Shown: one piece after another, positions 12,201 to 24,592 of the stretch
How the letters are laid out: each line of letters starts with the position of its first letter
How positions within the stretch are numbered: the first letter of the stretch is position 1
Translations under genes and position numbers: made by a program
Notes under the pieces: generated by a model
The model's input: the letters and a program-made list of their open reading frames with translations, nothing else
Database searches by the model: none
Told to the model about the DNA's origin: nothing
From: Siderastrea siderea
Lineage: Eukaryota; Cnidaria; Anthozoa; Scleractinia; Rhizangiidae
Reading direction: 5' to 3'
NCBI GenBank assembly: GCA_964030785.1
Contig: OZ034978.1
Span: 18,664,953-18,728,952 of the forward strand
Length of the DNA stretch: 64,000 nt

Positions 12201-12903
12201 TTTGTCAAGATGCAGGATAGAGCGTAAAAGGAGGAAGGATGCAAGATACTATGAATTTTAAGAGAAGGATATGGGAAGAAAATACCATTTGGAGATGCAG
12301 GATGTGTTCTCTATGAAAGGTGGGATGCAAGGATGAACTGAAGCTACATATCATCTCAAGCAAATTGCACTCTGCCAAAGGGCGATGGTGATGAGGATTC
12401 TAACTAGTATGGGATGGTAAAAAAGGCCACAAATTTGGCATGGAAAGCAGGCTTAAAAGGCCTTATTTGCAGCCTCCTAGTACGTTGACTAACAGTTGCT
12501 TTGGGGAGAAAATCCTTCACTGCCTTTTCTAATAACTTTATCTTAAATGTCAATGAACTTAATATTCACTAACTAACAACCAATAATAGGAACAAACAAC
12601 TTAGCAGCTTTAGAAAGCAGACAAGTTTAAGACCCACCTGCCCAAAAACATCCAGTTTGACTCTTTGAGAAACAAGAAACTTCCTTGTTTCTGTGACAAC
12701 TTGTGTTTCCCCAAGTGCCATGCGTACAGCAAGGCTATTTGATGATGCATCATCTAAAATACTGCCTTTTGTCGTGTTGTACTTATCGGCCATGACATCA
12801 GCAACTGCATTCATCCCCAGAAACAGTGTGTTCCAGTTATGGTCATGGCCACTTAGGCTCTTCTTTTTTGCATCATGCTTTGACCTGAAGGAAGTTGTCT
12901 TAT
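6254..12903 (-). CDS. RBM19: RBM19-like multi-RRM protein, 5'-truncated copy with eleven intact exons
   Basis: RBM19 (yeast Mrd1 homologue) is a nucleolar protein with several RRMs needed for pre-rRNA processing. Exons inferred from splice signals and family similarity, in transcription order: 12903-12638 (inter-RRM segment), 11843-11650 (RRM4, RNP2 MLVKNLPF), 11378-11265 (PLYLEWAP and acidic linker), 10794-10675 (RRM5 start, TVFVKNLNF), 10132-10066, 9932-9853 (RNP1 GYGFVEYK), 8883-8828, 8037-7924 (RRM6, ILVRNVPF), 7192-7087 (RNP1 RGFAFVDF), 6675-6552 (LYGRRLVL), 6321-6254 (Lys-rich tail and TGA stop). All listed exons read open with GT/AG borders; the 6552 donor is the least certain. RRM1-3 are missing because the upstream side runs into unit 2 flank, so a normal promoter is absent. 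It may be a truncated paralogue or an assembly effect. Confidence 0.8.
8155..8227 (-). tRNA. tRNA-Lys(CTT), unit 1
   Basis: Read on the minus strand, the acceptor stem GCCCGGC pairs with GTTGGGC (one wobble). The D-arm is GCTC..GAGC, the anticodon arm GAGACTCTTAATCTC gives CTT, and the T-arm is GTGGG-TTCGAGC-CCCAC. The gene is 73 nt including the discriminator and lies in the RBM19 intron between the exons at 7924-8037 and 8828-8883, in the same orientation as the gene. Near-identical copies occur in every unit. Confidence 0.95.
9026..9097 (+). tRNA. tRNA-Glu(TTC), unit 1
   Basis: Acceptor TCCCACA pairs with TGTGGGA. The anticodon stem TCTGG/CCAGG closes a loop TTTTCAC with anticodon TTC, and the T-arm is CCGGG-TTCGACT-CCCGG. 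It is 72 nt long. It lies in an RBM19 intron in antisense orientation to that gene. Confidence 0.95.
9409..9480 (+). tRNA. Second tRNA-Glu(TTC)-like gene, diverged
   Basis: The acceptor TCCCATA/TATGGGA is intact and the anticodon is TTC, but the anticodon stem CCTGT/CTAGG has a mismatch and the T-loop begins CTCG instead of TTCG, which weakens the internal B box. It is probably a decaying duplicate of the tRNA-Glu 380 bp upstream. The counterpart in unit 5 is at 62322-62392. Confidence 0.7.
12023..12346. repeat. 162-bp tandem duplication in an RBM19 intron
   Basis: The segment beginning GACAACACAAAAAATG at 12023 recurs at 12185 with few differences and runs to about 12346. The equivalent intron of the left copy (about 388-540) has one copy. 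It includes purine-rich AGGATGCA motifs and lies between RBM19 exons. Confidence 0.75.
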
Positions 12904-15900
12904 CTTTAGGAAGAATTAACCAAAACAAAGGGACTATAATGTCAGCTGATTTTTGCCACACTTTGCAAGGCCACATTTACATATACAAAAACCTAAAAAT
13001 AATGGTCCAGTTTTGTTCAGAGATACTACAATAGCGCAGTGAAACTATTACCGGTAACAAATGTTACTTGCATTTCAACCTAGAAAATTAAAGTGCGCTA
13101 TTGTTGTGGAAAACTAAAATAGTTGTTAGATCATTTCCGACATATTTTCACAGAAAAGTCTGTCATAAGAAAAAACAGCTATAACAATGTTGTACATTTT
13201 ACTTCTTTTACATACTGTTCAGTGGAGGTGGAGTTTACAAGAGAACGTCTAAGTTTTGTTTTTACCATTTCAAGCAATGCGCCGCTTTAGCGTTAAGCCA
13301 AAGTACTGACTCAGTTCAGTAAAAGCCTACGCACTGACTATACAGTCGAAGCTCTCGTAAGCGACCACCTCGGGAATTCAGAAAAGTGGTCGCAACTAGA
13401 GCTGGTCGCTCAGGAGAAAGGGCTCTCGTAAGCGACCACATGATGAAACAATAGAGCTACAGAGTGGTCGTTTGCAGGAGCTTTAAGCGTAAAGCTTGGC
13501 GTATGTTTATGGTTACTAACAGTTTTGTAGTAATAATATTAAATAGTTTTTAAAACCTATCACGGAAGAGGTCCGCGAAGGTAGAAGTCAAGGAACCATT
13601 AGCACTTGGGATATGTATTACTCTAAATTTGAACACGAACCGAGTGCTTTCATTAAAGTGTTGACCGAGTGGTCGCTTACGAGAACTTAAAAACAAAGGA
13701 AAAAGCCCGTTGGTAATTCACAAAAGTGGTCGCGGTTGCTTACGGGAGCGGTCGCTTACGAGAGCTTTTCATTACAGAGTTTAAGTGGAGAGTCAAATGG
13801 GGTTTCACAATGCTGGGCGTAAGTAGAGCTGGTCGCTTACGAGAGTGGTCTCAAGGAGAGCTTTGACTGTATTTACAAAGGTTTAGGCGCGATGCCTTCA
13901 GATACAACTCGTACTCAATTCAAACTTAATTTTTTTAAATACGAACGTCCAAATTTTGAGCTGAGTCTCATCTGGAAATGCATGTTCTTACTTTTGGGGC
14001 AACTTAAGCCTGAGAACGTTCTAACTATGCTCTTAAGTAACATGATACAGCATTAAAGACTTGACACTAATATACATGTATTGTCTTAGTATCTGGCGCC
14101 CATTTAGACTGCACAATTACTCAGACCAAACTGTTACCTTTAACTTAGATTGTCCGAATTTAAACCTGTATTTGAGTTCTTGTGTAAAACGTGGACAAAC
14201 ATAAAGACTTTCTAGCTAAATCTCAGCTTCGGTAGTTCTTAGCATGCTCTAATAAGAGCAAAATTTTAAAACATTTGGGCTAATTTGAGCCTCAACGTTC
14301 CTACAAAAAAGTTCTTATGGAAAAAAGTGTAACAGCAAATTCACCTTGAGTTACAATAAGATACGTTTATTTATTTATTTGTTTTAATGCACAACTAAGA
14401 AAGAGAATGAAAGCTAAATTATCAGTAATTAGCTTTGACGACTTGACAGCTTAAAGAAGAGCCAGCATCTCTTTCCAACGAGCCCTCCTTCCCTTGCTAG
14501 TTAACAAACTACCATTGCGCATGCGTACAACGAAGTTATGGAAATTTTAGTGAATGGCTTCACTGTTAAAAACACTATTTTAATTGAAACAATCATGCCG
14601 AGTAATTTGTTTTATCAAAACCAAACAGTTCCATGAAAAATAAAATGACTGAACCGTGGACAGAAAAGTCATCCCACAATTGAGCCACGGTCAAGTTGTG
14701 GTGTTATAAATGGGCACCAAAACATAGCCTAAATCGGGTTGGGTGAAATGCTCGCTTTAGGGGCCACTACCGAGGGACGTACGTTCCTGCCATTGCCCCT
14801 GGGAAGGTCTGAGACAAAGGCCCTTGCCTATCCCAGATGGATAGCCTCTGAAGGAGAGGAGTGGATCACTAGAAACAGGCTTGGCGAGTTACAGTGGGCA
14901 GATGACCCTGTTCTATCAGGACGGAGGATGCCAGTAGCTGCGTCACAGTTGGAAAGGTTCCACGGCCGGCATGGTTAGTTCAATCAGCGAGATAGCGTCC
15001 AAAAGAACGCTATAACTCAATTCAGACTACTCTTCGTCCAACCCATTTTGTAATTTTCTTTTTTCAAAGAGATAACAGGCACCCTTACTTCTGAGGAAAC
15101 GTTTGTCCAGGAGTGACAGGAATGCTTTTTCTCTTTTATCTGTGAACGTCGCTTGCACTTGCACTTGCGTTTGCGTCGCTCGTGTGAACCAGCCTTAAGT
15201 GTTTTTGTTAATCCAAGAGGAGTAACATAAAATAATCCAGCGCACGGCCACCCAAAAAAACCCCGCACTGCAGGCAAGTTTATGCCTTTTGTATCAATTT
15301 TTGTACCAATAATTCATTACTTTGCCGCGAGTCTCAAAGGTTTCTTCTTGTCGCAATTTTGTCTTTAGAACCTCACAAAAGAATTCGCGTGACAGTACAA
15401 GTTGCTGAAGTTGCAAAAACCTGTGCTTGGACTGACTAACACTCAGGGTGGTGCGACTGTGCCTCTACAAATATCCGAAAATGACAACAACGCTCTGTAC
15501 CTCAGAATTTGAGCTTTATTTTTCTGATCCACTGCCCAATGATCTTTATTTGTAGCTGAGACTCGGGGCATATACACCTAGTAGAAGGCATGGCAAATTG
15601 CAACCAAAAATGAGATTACAAATGATTCACCCAGTAGAACATTTTACATTTGACATGGACTGATAAGACTCGCAGAATAATCATCACCACGAACAGCTTA
15701 TATTTTGTAGTTAAGTCTTCCAATCCCAAGCCGTTGCATCTATGATAATACACCTCCATACAATAAAAAGTTAGCTGCTGGATTTTCTTAAGTCGGCTAT
15801 TGTAGCTGTCTAAGTAAGCATATGACTTTTGTTAGCATCGTTTGAAGAAATCAAAATAAAAAGTCAGTTTGCTTTCAAAGGATACTGCCATGAAAATGTT

Positions 15901-16429
15901 CAGCGGTTCTCTTTCTAAGAGCCTCAACGCTGTACAAATGGGTACTGCTCCATAGGGACTCGAATGCGCGCTATAAAGACATTCATATATCGTTTACTCA
16001 ATTGCCTTTACCCACCCCACCAACCTAAACTTTCTTTAGCATGAAGGTGCCAATGGTTTAGTGAACGAGTACGATTTCTAGACTGGTTAAAACGGTTCAA
16101 TCGTTTTCCGTGTCGGTTCGTATTCATATCTCATCAGAAAGGCAGGAGTAAAACGCGTTCAGGAAAAAACAGAGTGATTTTGAGATGTGCAGAACTGGGA
16201 AAGGTATTTCATGGACAGGCTTACCAGAGTATCATGTTCTCCTAGGGGAAGGGGAAGGGGATGCAGAGAATGGAATTCCCTATCTCTCGTTTCTCTACTC
16301 TCCCCCCCCCGCGATACTCAGGCTACGGTCAGGCAGGTCAGGTCATTTACGGGCATAATATTTCTTACTTTTGCGTCTTGCTTGGTGAGAAAGTCAACAA
16401 AGGCGAATCCTCTGTGGGTCCCAGTGCCC

Positions 16430-16585
16430 ATACTTGTCCAGTATTCCGACAAATTTATGCAAAGCATTGTTAAATTTCTTATTGTTTTGCTTCATTCTTT
16501 ATTGTTATGCTTTTGTACAGTATTGTTATGCGAAGTGAATACAATACAATGCCATGCATAAATTTGTCGGAGTATTGGACAACCC
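16430..16585. mobile_element. MITE-like insertion in an RBM19 exon
   Basis: A 156-bp insertion has terminal inverted repeats: TTGTCCAGTATTCCGACAAA on the left mirrors TTTGTCGGAGTATTGGACAA on the right with two differences, and the similarity extends further inward. It is flanked by TCCCAGTGCCC at 16419-16429 and 16586-16596. That direct repeat is present once in the other units, so it is the target duplication, up to 11 bp long. No coding capacity. Confidence 0.8.
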
Positions 16586-17622
16586 TCCCAGTGCCCGACA
16601 GCTTCTTTGGAAGCCTCAAGGTTTTGATTTCGCCGAACGTACTGCGAAGAAGAGACGAAAGTGCAAGTTAATTTATTACTGTGCTCCTTACACCCGTCTG
16701 TGCTAGAAGTCCAGGGCTGCAGAGGTCGCGGTTTGGAATCCAGCGCTATTATCTTTTTAAAGCTGAAACTACAAGCAAGTTTCTAAAAAAGCCAATAAGA
16801 GGGCAGTACTAGCAGGAACTTGAGTGGGGTGGCCAAACGCTAAAAAAATTTCCTACAAATTCGACATTGATCACAGTTTGCAACTAGCCGTGCTTAATCA
16901 AAGTTGTAAACTTGCGTTTACTACGAACAGTCCCTCTTTTCCTAGCCTGTTCCAGGTTCCGAGTGTTCCAGTCAGCTTTGAACATGCAGGACATGACTTC
17001 GGAGTTTTTTTATTATTGATAGTCTTGTATATTTGATTTATTTTAATTTCACTTGCGAACTGTCCTAATAAGGATTTTGCAAGTTATAGATGTAGATGTA
17101 GATGTAGTAGTGAGGGCGAAAAACTAGAAAGGGGACGCGAAAATAAGCCGCGCAGGATTTCCTACTCTCTCAAAGACTGGAACAAGCTACTCATTTCTCT
17201 CAACGACACTCGAGCCGATTAACGTGTGTGAAAGCTCTCCTCACGCCCAAAGGAGCGCTCACCGCTCTGATCTAGAAATGTATGATTCTTCGGGCGAGCT
17301 CTGTTTGTTTATCCCTAAACAAAAGAAATTAAATAAGTAAAATAACGAATGCTCGCACTCTCCCTGGTTTGTATAAGCCTTATTTACTCACCCAAAGAGT
17401 TCTTTGATTTCTTTTTCAGATGCTTGAAAAGGAAGATTTCGCACCAGGATTTTTGAACTGTTTTGTTTCCTCAAAGAAGCTGGCTTCCGTTGTGACGCCT
17501 TGTTGCTATAAACATGTGTAAAAAAAAAAAAACACTCAGCACTTTAAAACTAGAACAATTCATCTGTGTTTCATTCTTGAAGCTAAACTTTGAGTTACAG
17601 GGTAAAAAAGAAAAAATACTTT

Positions 17623-17695
17623 CGCCCAACGTGGGGCTCGAACCCACGACCCTGAGATTAAGAGTCTCATGCTCTACCGCCTGAGCTAGCCGGGC
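17623..17695 (-). tRNA. tRNA-Lys(CTT), unit 2
   Basis: Identical in stems and anticodon to the unit 1 gene, with one D-loop substitution (T to G in the AGTCGG segment). It is intronic to the RBM19 fragment. Confidence 0.94.
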
Positions 17696-18476
17696 GAGTT
17701 GGACTCTAACTGCGAAATAAATATGACTTAGCTAAATTCTCCTTAAGTTTGAATTGACCAATCTGCGACTGAGGTTGCGTTCATTTTACTTTAGTCAGCC
17801 TATTTTCAGATCTGTAGACTGCAAAACAGTCTCTTTCTCTCAGATCTTTCTCAAGACCGAAGTTGAATAGAGCGCACTACAATATCCGAAACCAGACCGA
17901 GTCAACATAACATTCCTCCTTCCTGCGTGCGTGGATTGTTTCGATTGCGATGTTCCTGAATAGAACAGAAAATCGAATTTTCGATCGCTTACCCGAAAAA
18001 CAAAAAAGTGTAGTATTAAATAAACAAGATCCTAGAGACAAGCGTTTAGTCAAGTAATGTAACAAATATTATGGACAAATATTAACAAGCCGTCTGAAAA
18101 ATGTTGTGCATTATTTTTTGTTTGTCACTTTGTCAAAGTTGATACTTAAAAAGTTCTACTTGCCTGTTTAAGAAAAGCACTCTACCCATGCAAACCATGG
18201 ATGAAAGCAAAGAAAATGTAAGATGCGGCTGCCATTCACCTGGGTGTCCTGTGCGACATCTTGAGTTCCAGAATGTGATCTTCAAGTGACGAGTTCTGAA
18301 TGAAAACATTACGAAAAATAAGGTGTTGGTTACTTTTGATCAGTAAAATATAATCAGGAGAAAAGACAATCTACAAGTGAAACATACGGGGAAAGACGCG
18401 AATGACTAGAAAAATTGACAGGTGACGATCTCATGAAGGAAACTATTGTTTGAAAGTACAAATTGGTGCTACGAAC

Positions 18477-18548
18477 TCCCACATGGTCTAGCGGTTAGGA
18501 TTTCTGGTTTTCACCCAGGCGGCCCGGGTTCGACTCCCGGTGTGGGAA
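18477..18548 (+). tRNA. tRNA-Glu(TTC), unit 2
   Basis: All stems and the TTC anticodon are as in unit 1, with no visible change. Confidence 0.94.
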
Positions 18549-21500
18549 AACAAATTTCATTTTTTATTTCTTATTTTTGTAGTTTTTGTACTTTTAACAT
18601 TTCTATTCTTATCCACGGTAAACATCCTTGTAAAAAATTTTGTTTTTATTTGCGTAAAACGTGAATGAAACTTTACACAACGATAAGCCCCCGGCCCCCG
18701 CCCGAGGTTATTCACTACAACTGCCAAAGGGACTATAATGTCAGCTGTTTTTTGCCACACTTTGCAAGGCCACATTTACATATACGAATACCTAAACTGA
18801 TAATGGTCCAGTTTTGTTCAGAGATACTTCAATAGCGCAGTGAAAGTATTACCGGTAATAAATGTCACTTGCATTTCAACCTAGAAAAAAGTGCGCTATT
18901 GTTGTGGAAAACTAAAATAGTTGTTAGATCATTTCCGACATATTTTCACAGAAAAGACTGTCATAAGAAAAAACAGCTATAACAATATTGTACATTTTAG
19001 TTCTTTTACATACTGTTCATTGGAGGTGGAGTTTACAAGAGAACGTCTAAGTTTTGTTTTTACTATTTCAAGCAATGCGCCGCTTTAGTGCTGAAGCCAA
19101 AGTACTCAGACTCAGTTCAATAAAAGCCTAAGCACTGACTACAGTCGAAGCTCTCGTAAGCGACCACCTCGGGAATTCAGAAAAGTGGTCGCAACTAGAG
19201 CTGGTCGCTCAGGAGAAAGGGCTCTCGTAAGCGACCACATGATGAAACAATAGAGCTAGAGAGTGGTCGTTTGCAGGAGCTTTAAGCGTAATTCTTGGCG
19301 TATGTTTATGGTTACTAATAGTTTTGTAGTAGTAATATTAAATAGTTTTTTAAAACCTATCACGGAAGAGGTTCACGACGGTACAAGTCAAGGAACCATT
19401 AGCATTTGGGATATGCATTACTCTAAATTTGAACACGAACCGAGTGCTTTCATTAAAGTGTTGACCGAGTGGTCGCTTATGAGAACTTAAAAAAAAGGAA
19501 AAAGCCCGTTGGTAATTCCCAAAAGTGGTCGCGGTCGCTTACGGGAGCGGTCGCTTACGAGAGCTTTTCATTACAGAGTTGAAGTGAAGAGTCAAACGGG
19601 GTTTCACAATGCTGGGCGTAAGTAGAGATGGTCGCTTACGAGAGTGGTCGCAAGGAGAGCTTTGACTGTATTTAGAAAGGTTTAGGCGCGATGCCTTCAG
19701 ATACAACTCGAACTCAATTCAAACTTAATTTTTTTTAAATACGAACGTCCAAACTTTGAGCTGAGTCTCAGCTGGAAATGTATGTTCTTACTTTTTGGGC
19801 AACTTAAGCCTGAGAACGTTCTAACTATGCTCTTAAGTAACATGAAACAGCATTATAGACTCGACACTAATATACATGTATTGTCTTAGTATCTGGCACC
19901 CATTTAGACTGCACAATTACTCAGACCATACTGTTACCTTTAACTTAGATTGTCCGAATTTAAACCTGTATTTGAGTTCTTGTGAAAAACGTGGACAAAC
20001 ATAAATACTTTCTAGCTAAATCTCAGCTTCGGTAGTTCTTAGCATGCTCTTTTAAGAGCAAAATTTTAAAAAATTTGGGCTAATTTGAGCCTCAACGTTC
20101 CTACAAAAAAGTTCTTATGGAAAAAAGTGCAAATTCACCTTGAGTGCAAATTCACCTTGAGTTACAATAAGATACGTTTATTTATTTATTTGTTTTCATG
20201 CACAACTAAGAAAGAGAATGAAAGCTAAATTATCAGTAAATAGCTTTGGCAACTTGACAGCTTAAAGAAGAGCCAGCATCTCTTTCCAATGAGCCCTCCT
20301 TCCCTTGGTAGTTAACAAACTACCATTGCGCATGCGTACAACGAAGTTATGGAAATTTTAGTGAATGGCTTCACTGTTAAAAACACTATTTTAATTGAAA
20401 ACGTCATGCCGAGTAATTTGTTGTATCAAAACCAAACAGTACCATGAAAAATAAAATGACTGAACCGTGGACAGAAAAGTCATCCCACAATTGAGCCATG
20501 GTCAAGTTGTGGTGTTATAAATGGGCACCAAAACATAGCTTAAATCGGGTTGGGTGAAATGCTCGCTTTAGGGGCCACTACCGAGGGACGTACGTTCCTG
20601 CCATTGTTCCTGGGAAGGTCTGAGACAAAGGCCCTTGTCTATCCCAGATGGATAGCCTCTGAAGGAGAGAAATGATCACTAGAAACAGGCTTGGCGAGTT
20701 ACAGTGGGCAGATGACCCTGTTCTATCAGGACGGAGGATGCCAGTAGCTGCATCACAGTTGGAAAGGTCCCACGGCCGGCATGGTTAGTTCAATCAGCGA
20801 GGTAGCGTCCAAAAGAACGCTATAACTCAATTCAGACTACTCTTCGTCCAACCCATTTTTTAATTTTCTTTTTTCAAAGAGGTAACAGGCACCCTTACTT
20901 CTGAGGAAACGTTTGTCCACGAGTGACAGGAATGCTTTTTCTCTTTTATCTGTGAACGTCGCTTGCACTTGCACTTGCGTTTGCATCGCTCGTGTGAACC
21001 AGCTTTAAGTGTTTTTGTTAATCCATAAAATAATCCAGCGCACGGCCACCCAAAAAACCCCCGCACTGCAGGGAAGTTTGTGCCTTTTGTATCAATTTTT
21101 GTACCAATAATTCATTACTTTGCCGCGAGTCTCAAAGGTTTCTTCTCGTCACAATTTTGTCTTTAGAACCTCACAAAAAATTCGCGTGACAGTACAAGTT
21201 AGTGAAGTTGCAAAAACCTGAGCTTGGACTGATTAACACTCAGGGTGGTGCGACTGTGCCTCTACAAATATCCGAAAATGACAACAACGCCCTGTACCTC
21301 AGAATTTGAGCTTTATTTTTCTGATCCACTACACAATGATGTGTATTTGTAGCTGAGACTCGGGGCATATACACCTAGTGGAAGGCATGGCAAATTGTAA
21401 CCAAAAATGCGATTACAAATGATACGCCCAGTAGAACATTTTACATTTGACATGGACTGATAAGACTCGCAGAATAATCATCACCACGAACAGCTAATAT

Positions 21501-24106
21501 TTTGTAGTTAAGTCTTCCAATCCCAAACCCTTGCATCTATGATAATCTGTTCTTTATTTTAATTCTTCGTACATTTATTCCACTTGTTCGCTTCCAGATT
21601 GTGTTCTCAACTTTCTAAACGTGGTTGCTGCTTTTGACTCTGCGGATGAAATCCTGAAGGTTACTTCCCTATGGTGATGTTGGTTATGCTGTGCAAGGTT
21701 GTTCTAACTTCTGAGTAAGTGTAGGAAATCCTAAAATGTAAAACTGAAATGAAAGCTACCGAGCAGTATCTTTCTGTGGTGCTGTTTGTGACACTGTACA
21801 AGGTGGTTCTAAATTTTGAGTGGTGTAAATTAAATCCTCATGTTTCACTGTTGAATCGTATGCTACCGAACAAAAGTACAGGGCTTTTTCAACACTTCCC
21901 AAAATCTCTTTTAAGTATTATTGCCCCCAAAATGAACTGGGGTGCAATTAGGACCGACCTGGCAGCAGGATGGTACATGAAGAGATGTCACCTCAGTTTT
22001 CCCTTAGTTGGCGATTCGTTTTTCTCGTCTCCTTTTCTATGATAATGTCAATGTCCTGATAGAGTGAAATGAACTTAGATAATTGCCTGTTTAGTAAAAG
22101 TTCTAAGATTACTTATTCGTCGTCAGATAATGTTACCAATTTTCCTGTTTCTCGAAGTAAGACATAGGTCCGCTGAGTTTCTGCTTCTTGTGTCAGTCAC
22201 TAGTCGAGATAATCACTCCTGCATTTCTGTGTCTAGTAAGTCATCCAGTAAATCTTTCTTCTTCTTTGCCGTTTTTGGAGCTGAGCAGGAGTTAAGGTAC
22301 TTCTGATTGTTTCACAATAGATGACGTGCCAAAAAATTCAACTTTTTTGCGGTTGTTTATCCAGCCAGAAAATACACCTCCATACAATAAAAAGTTAGCT
22401 GATGGATTTTCTTAAGTCGGCTATTGTAGCTCTCTAAGTAAGAATATGACTTTTGTTACCATCGTTTGAAGAACTCAAAATAAAAAGTCAGTTTGTTTTC
22501 AAAGAATACTGCCATGAAAATGTTCAGCGATTCTCTTTCTAAGAGCCTCAACGCTGTCCTCGTCCTCGGCCCATTTTAGCACCAGTCTTCTCCCGTACAA
22601 ATGGGTACTGCTGCATAGGGACTCGAATGCGCGCTATAAAGACATTCATATATCGTTCACTCAATTGCCTTTACCCACCCCACCAACCTAAACTTTCTTT
22701 AGCATGAAGGTGCCAATGGCTTAGTCAGGTGAACGAGTATGATTTCTAGACTGGTTAAGACGGTTCAATCGTTCCCCGTGTCGTTTCGTATTCATATCTC
22801 ATCAGAAAGGCAGGAGTAAAACGCGTTCAGGAAAAAGCAGAGTGATTTGAGATGTGAGGAACTGGGAAAGGTATTTCATGGACAGGCTTACCAGAGTATC
22901 ATGTTCTCCTAGGGAAAGGGGAAGGAGATGGAGAGAATGAAATTCCCTTTCTCTCGTTTCTCTACTCTCCCCCACCCCTCGATACTCAGGCTACGGTCAG
23001 GTGGGTCAGGTCATTTACCGACATACTGTTGCTTACTTTTGCGTCTTGCTTGGTGAGAAAGTCAACAAAGGCGAATCCTCTGTGGGTCCCAGTGCCCGAC
23101 AGCTTCTTTGGAAGCCTCAAGGTTTTGATTTTTCCGAACGTGCTGCGAAGAAGAGAGGAAAGTTCAAGTTAATTTATTGCTGTGCTCCTTACACCCGTCT
23201 GGTTTAGTAGTCCAGTGCTGCTGAGGTCGCGGTTTGGAATCCAGCGCTATTATCTTTTTTAAGCTGAAACTACAAGCAAGTTTCTAAAAAAGCCAATAAG
23301 AGGGAAGTACTAACAAGAACTTAAGTGGGGTTGCCAAACGCTAAGAAATTTTCCTAAAAATTTGAGCTCCTTCACAGTTTGCAACTAGCCGCGCTTAAGC
23401 AAAGTTGTAAACTTGCGTTTACTACGAATAGTCCCTCTTTTCCTAGCCTGTTCCAGGTTCTGAGAGTTCCAGTCAGCTTTGAACATACAGAACATGACAT
23501 CGTGGTTTTTTATTATTAGTAGTATTGTTTATTTGATTTATTTCGATATCACTTGCGAACTGTCCTAATAAGGATTTTGCAAGTTATAGATAGAGAGGTA
23601 GATGTAGTAGTGGGGGCGAAAAACTAATAAGGGGACGCGAAAATAAGTCTCTCAAAGACTGGAACAAGCTACTCTTTTCTCTCAACGACAGTCGAGCCGG
23701 ATCACGCGTGTGAAAGCTCTCCTCACGCCCAAAGGAGCGCTCGCCGCTTTGATCTAGCCATGTATGATTCTTCGCGCGAGCTCTATTTGTTTATCCCTAA
23801 ACAAACGAAATTAAATAAGTAAAATAACGGATACTGGCACTCTCCCTGGTTCGTATAAGCCTTATTTACTCACCCAAAGAGTTCTTTGACTTCTTTTTCA
23901 GATCCTTCAAAAGGAACATTTCGCACCAGGATTTTTGAACTGTTTTGTTTCGTCAAAGAAGTTGGCTTGCGTTGTGACGCCTTGTTGCTATAAACATGTG
24001 TAACGAAAAAAAAAAGAATCAGCACTTTAAAACTAGAGCAATTCATCTGTGTTTCATTCTTCAAGCTAAACTTTGAGTTGCAACGTAAAAAAGAAAAAAA
24101 TACTTT

Positions 24107-24179
24107 CGCCCAACGTGGGGCTCGAACCCACGACCCTGAGATTAAGAGTCTCATGCTCTACCGACTGAGCTAGCCGGGC
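24107..24179 (-). tRNA. tRNA-Lys(CTT), unit 3
   Basis: Same 73-nt cloverleaf and CTT anticodon as unit 1; all stems intact. Confidence 0.95.
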
Positions 24180-24422
24180 GAGTTGCACTCTACCTGCGAA
24201 ATAAATATAACTTAGCTAAATTCTCCTTAAGTTTGAATTGACCAATCTGCGACTGAGGTTGCATTCATTTTACTTTAGTCAGCCTATTTTCAGATCTGTA
24301 GACTGTGAAACAGTCTCTTTCTCTCAGATCTTTCTCAAGACCGAAGTTGAATAGAGCGCACTACAATATCCGAAACCAGACCGAGTCAACATAACATTCC
24401 TCCTTCCTGCGTGCGTGGATTG

Positions 24423-24592
24423 TGATTATTTGATTAGTGATTATTTGATCAGTGATTATTTGATTAGTTTTGTTTAATGACTTTTTATTGTAATTATTGT
24501 TATTATATATTATCTTATGCTTTTGCAATACTGTAATGTTTTATGGTCATGCAAATAAAGCGCAAGTGTTGTTGTTGTTGTTGTTGTTTGGA
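24423..24592 (+). mobile_element. Retroposon 3'-tail-like insertion
   Basis: About 170 bp are absent from the other units at this point. It begins with three tandem copies of GTGATTATTTGAT(T/C)A and ends with GCAAATAAAGCGCAAG followed by (TGT) repeats. A polyadenylation-like motif plus a short 3' microsatellite tail is the usual look of a truncated LINE or SINE copy. No coding part remains. Confidence 0.55.

Larger units (their letters stand above)
1126..12929. repeat. Tandem array unit 1 (longest unit, about 11.8 kb)
   Basis: The landmark CAAAGGxACTATAATGTCAG at about 1125 recurs at about 12930, 18732, 25434 and 32577 and defines unit starts. Unit 1 holds the complete run of RBM19 exons seen in this window, three tRNA-type genes, and a downstream flank at 1200-6250. 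Apart from the listed features, 1200-3690 and 5662-6250 show only non-coding sequence shared with other units. ORFs of 60-110 codons recur between units there, but only because the units are near-identical. Unit 1 alone carries the block at 3691-5661. Confidence 0.8.
15886..18295 (-). pseudogene. RBM19: RBM19 3' fragment, unit 2
   Basis: Exon remnants in transcription order are 18295-18240, 17505-17392 (RRM6), 16641-16369 and 15970-15886. The third is interrupted by a MITE-like insertion. The fourth has lost 39 nt in frame (codons including most of the GRRLVL strand). The terminal exon with the stop codon is deleted. No upstream RRM5 exons are present, so this copy cannot make RBM19. Confidence 0.75.
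12930..18734. repeat. Tandem array unit 2
   Basis: This unit starts at the shared landmark and ends where CGCCCGAGGTTATTCACTACAAC runs straight into CTGCCAAAGGGACTATAATG. That same junction is seen at the ends of units 3 and 4, so units 2-4 share one recombination breakpoint. Relative to unit 3 it lacks about 0.8 kb at about 15750 (the segment holding the last RBM19 exon). Its 13000-15880 portion is non-coding repeat flank. Confidence 0.8.

Noticed and set aside
14739..14978. 79-codon frame recurring at 27164
   Set aside because: Disrupted by indels in units 1, 3 and 5 and without recognisable domain; treated as chance.
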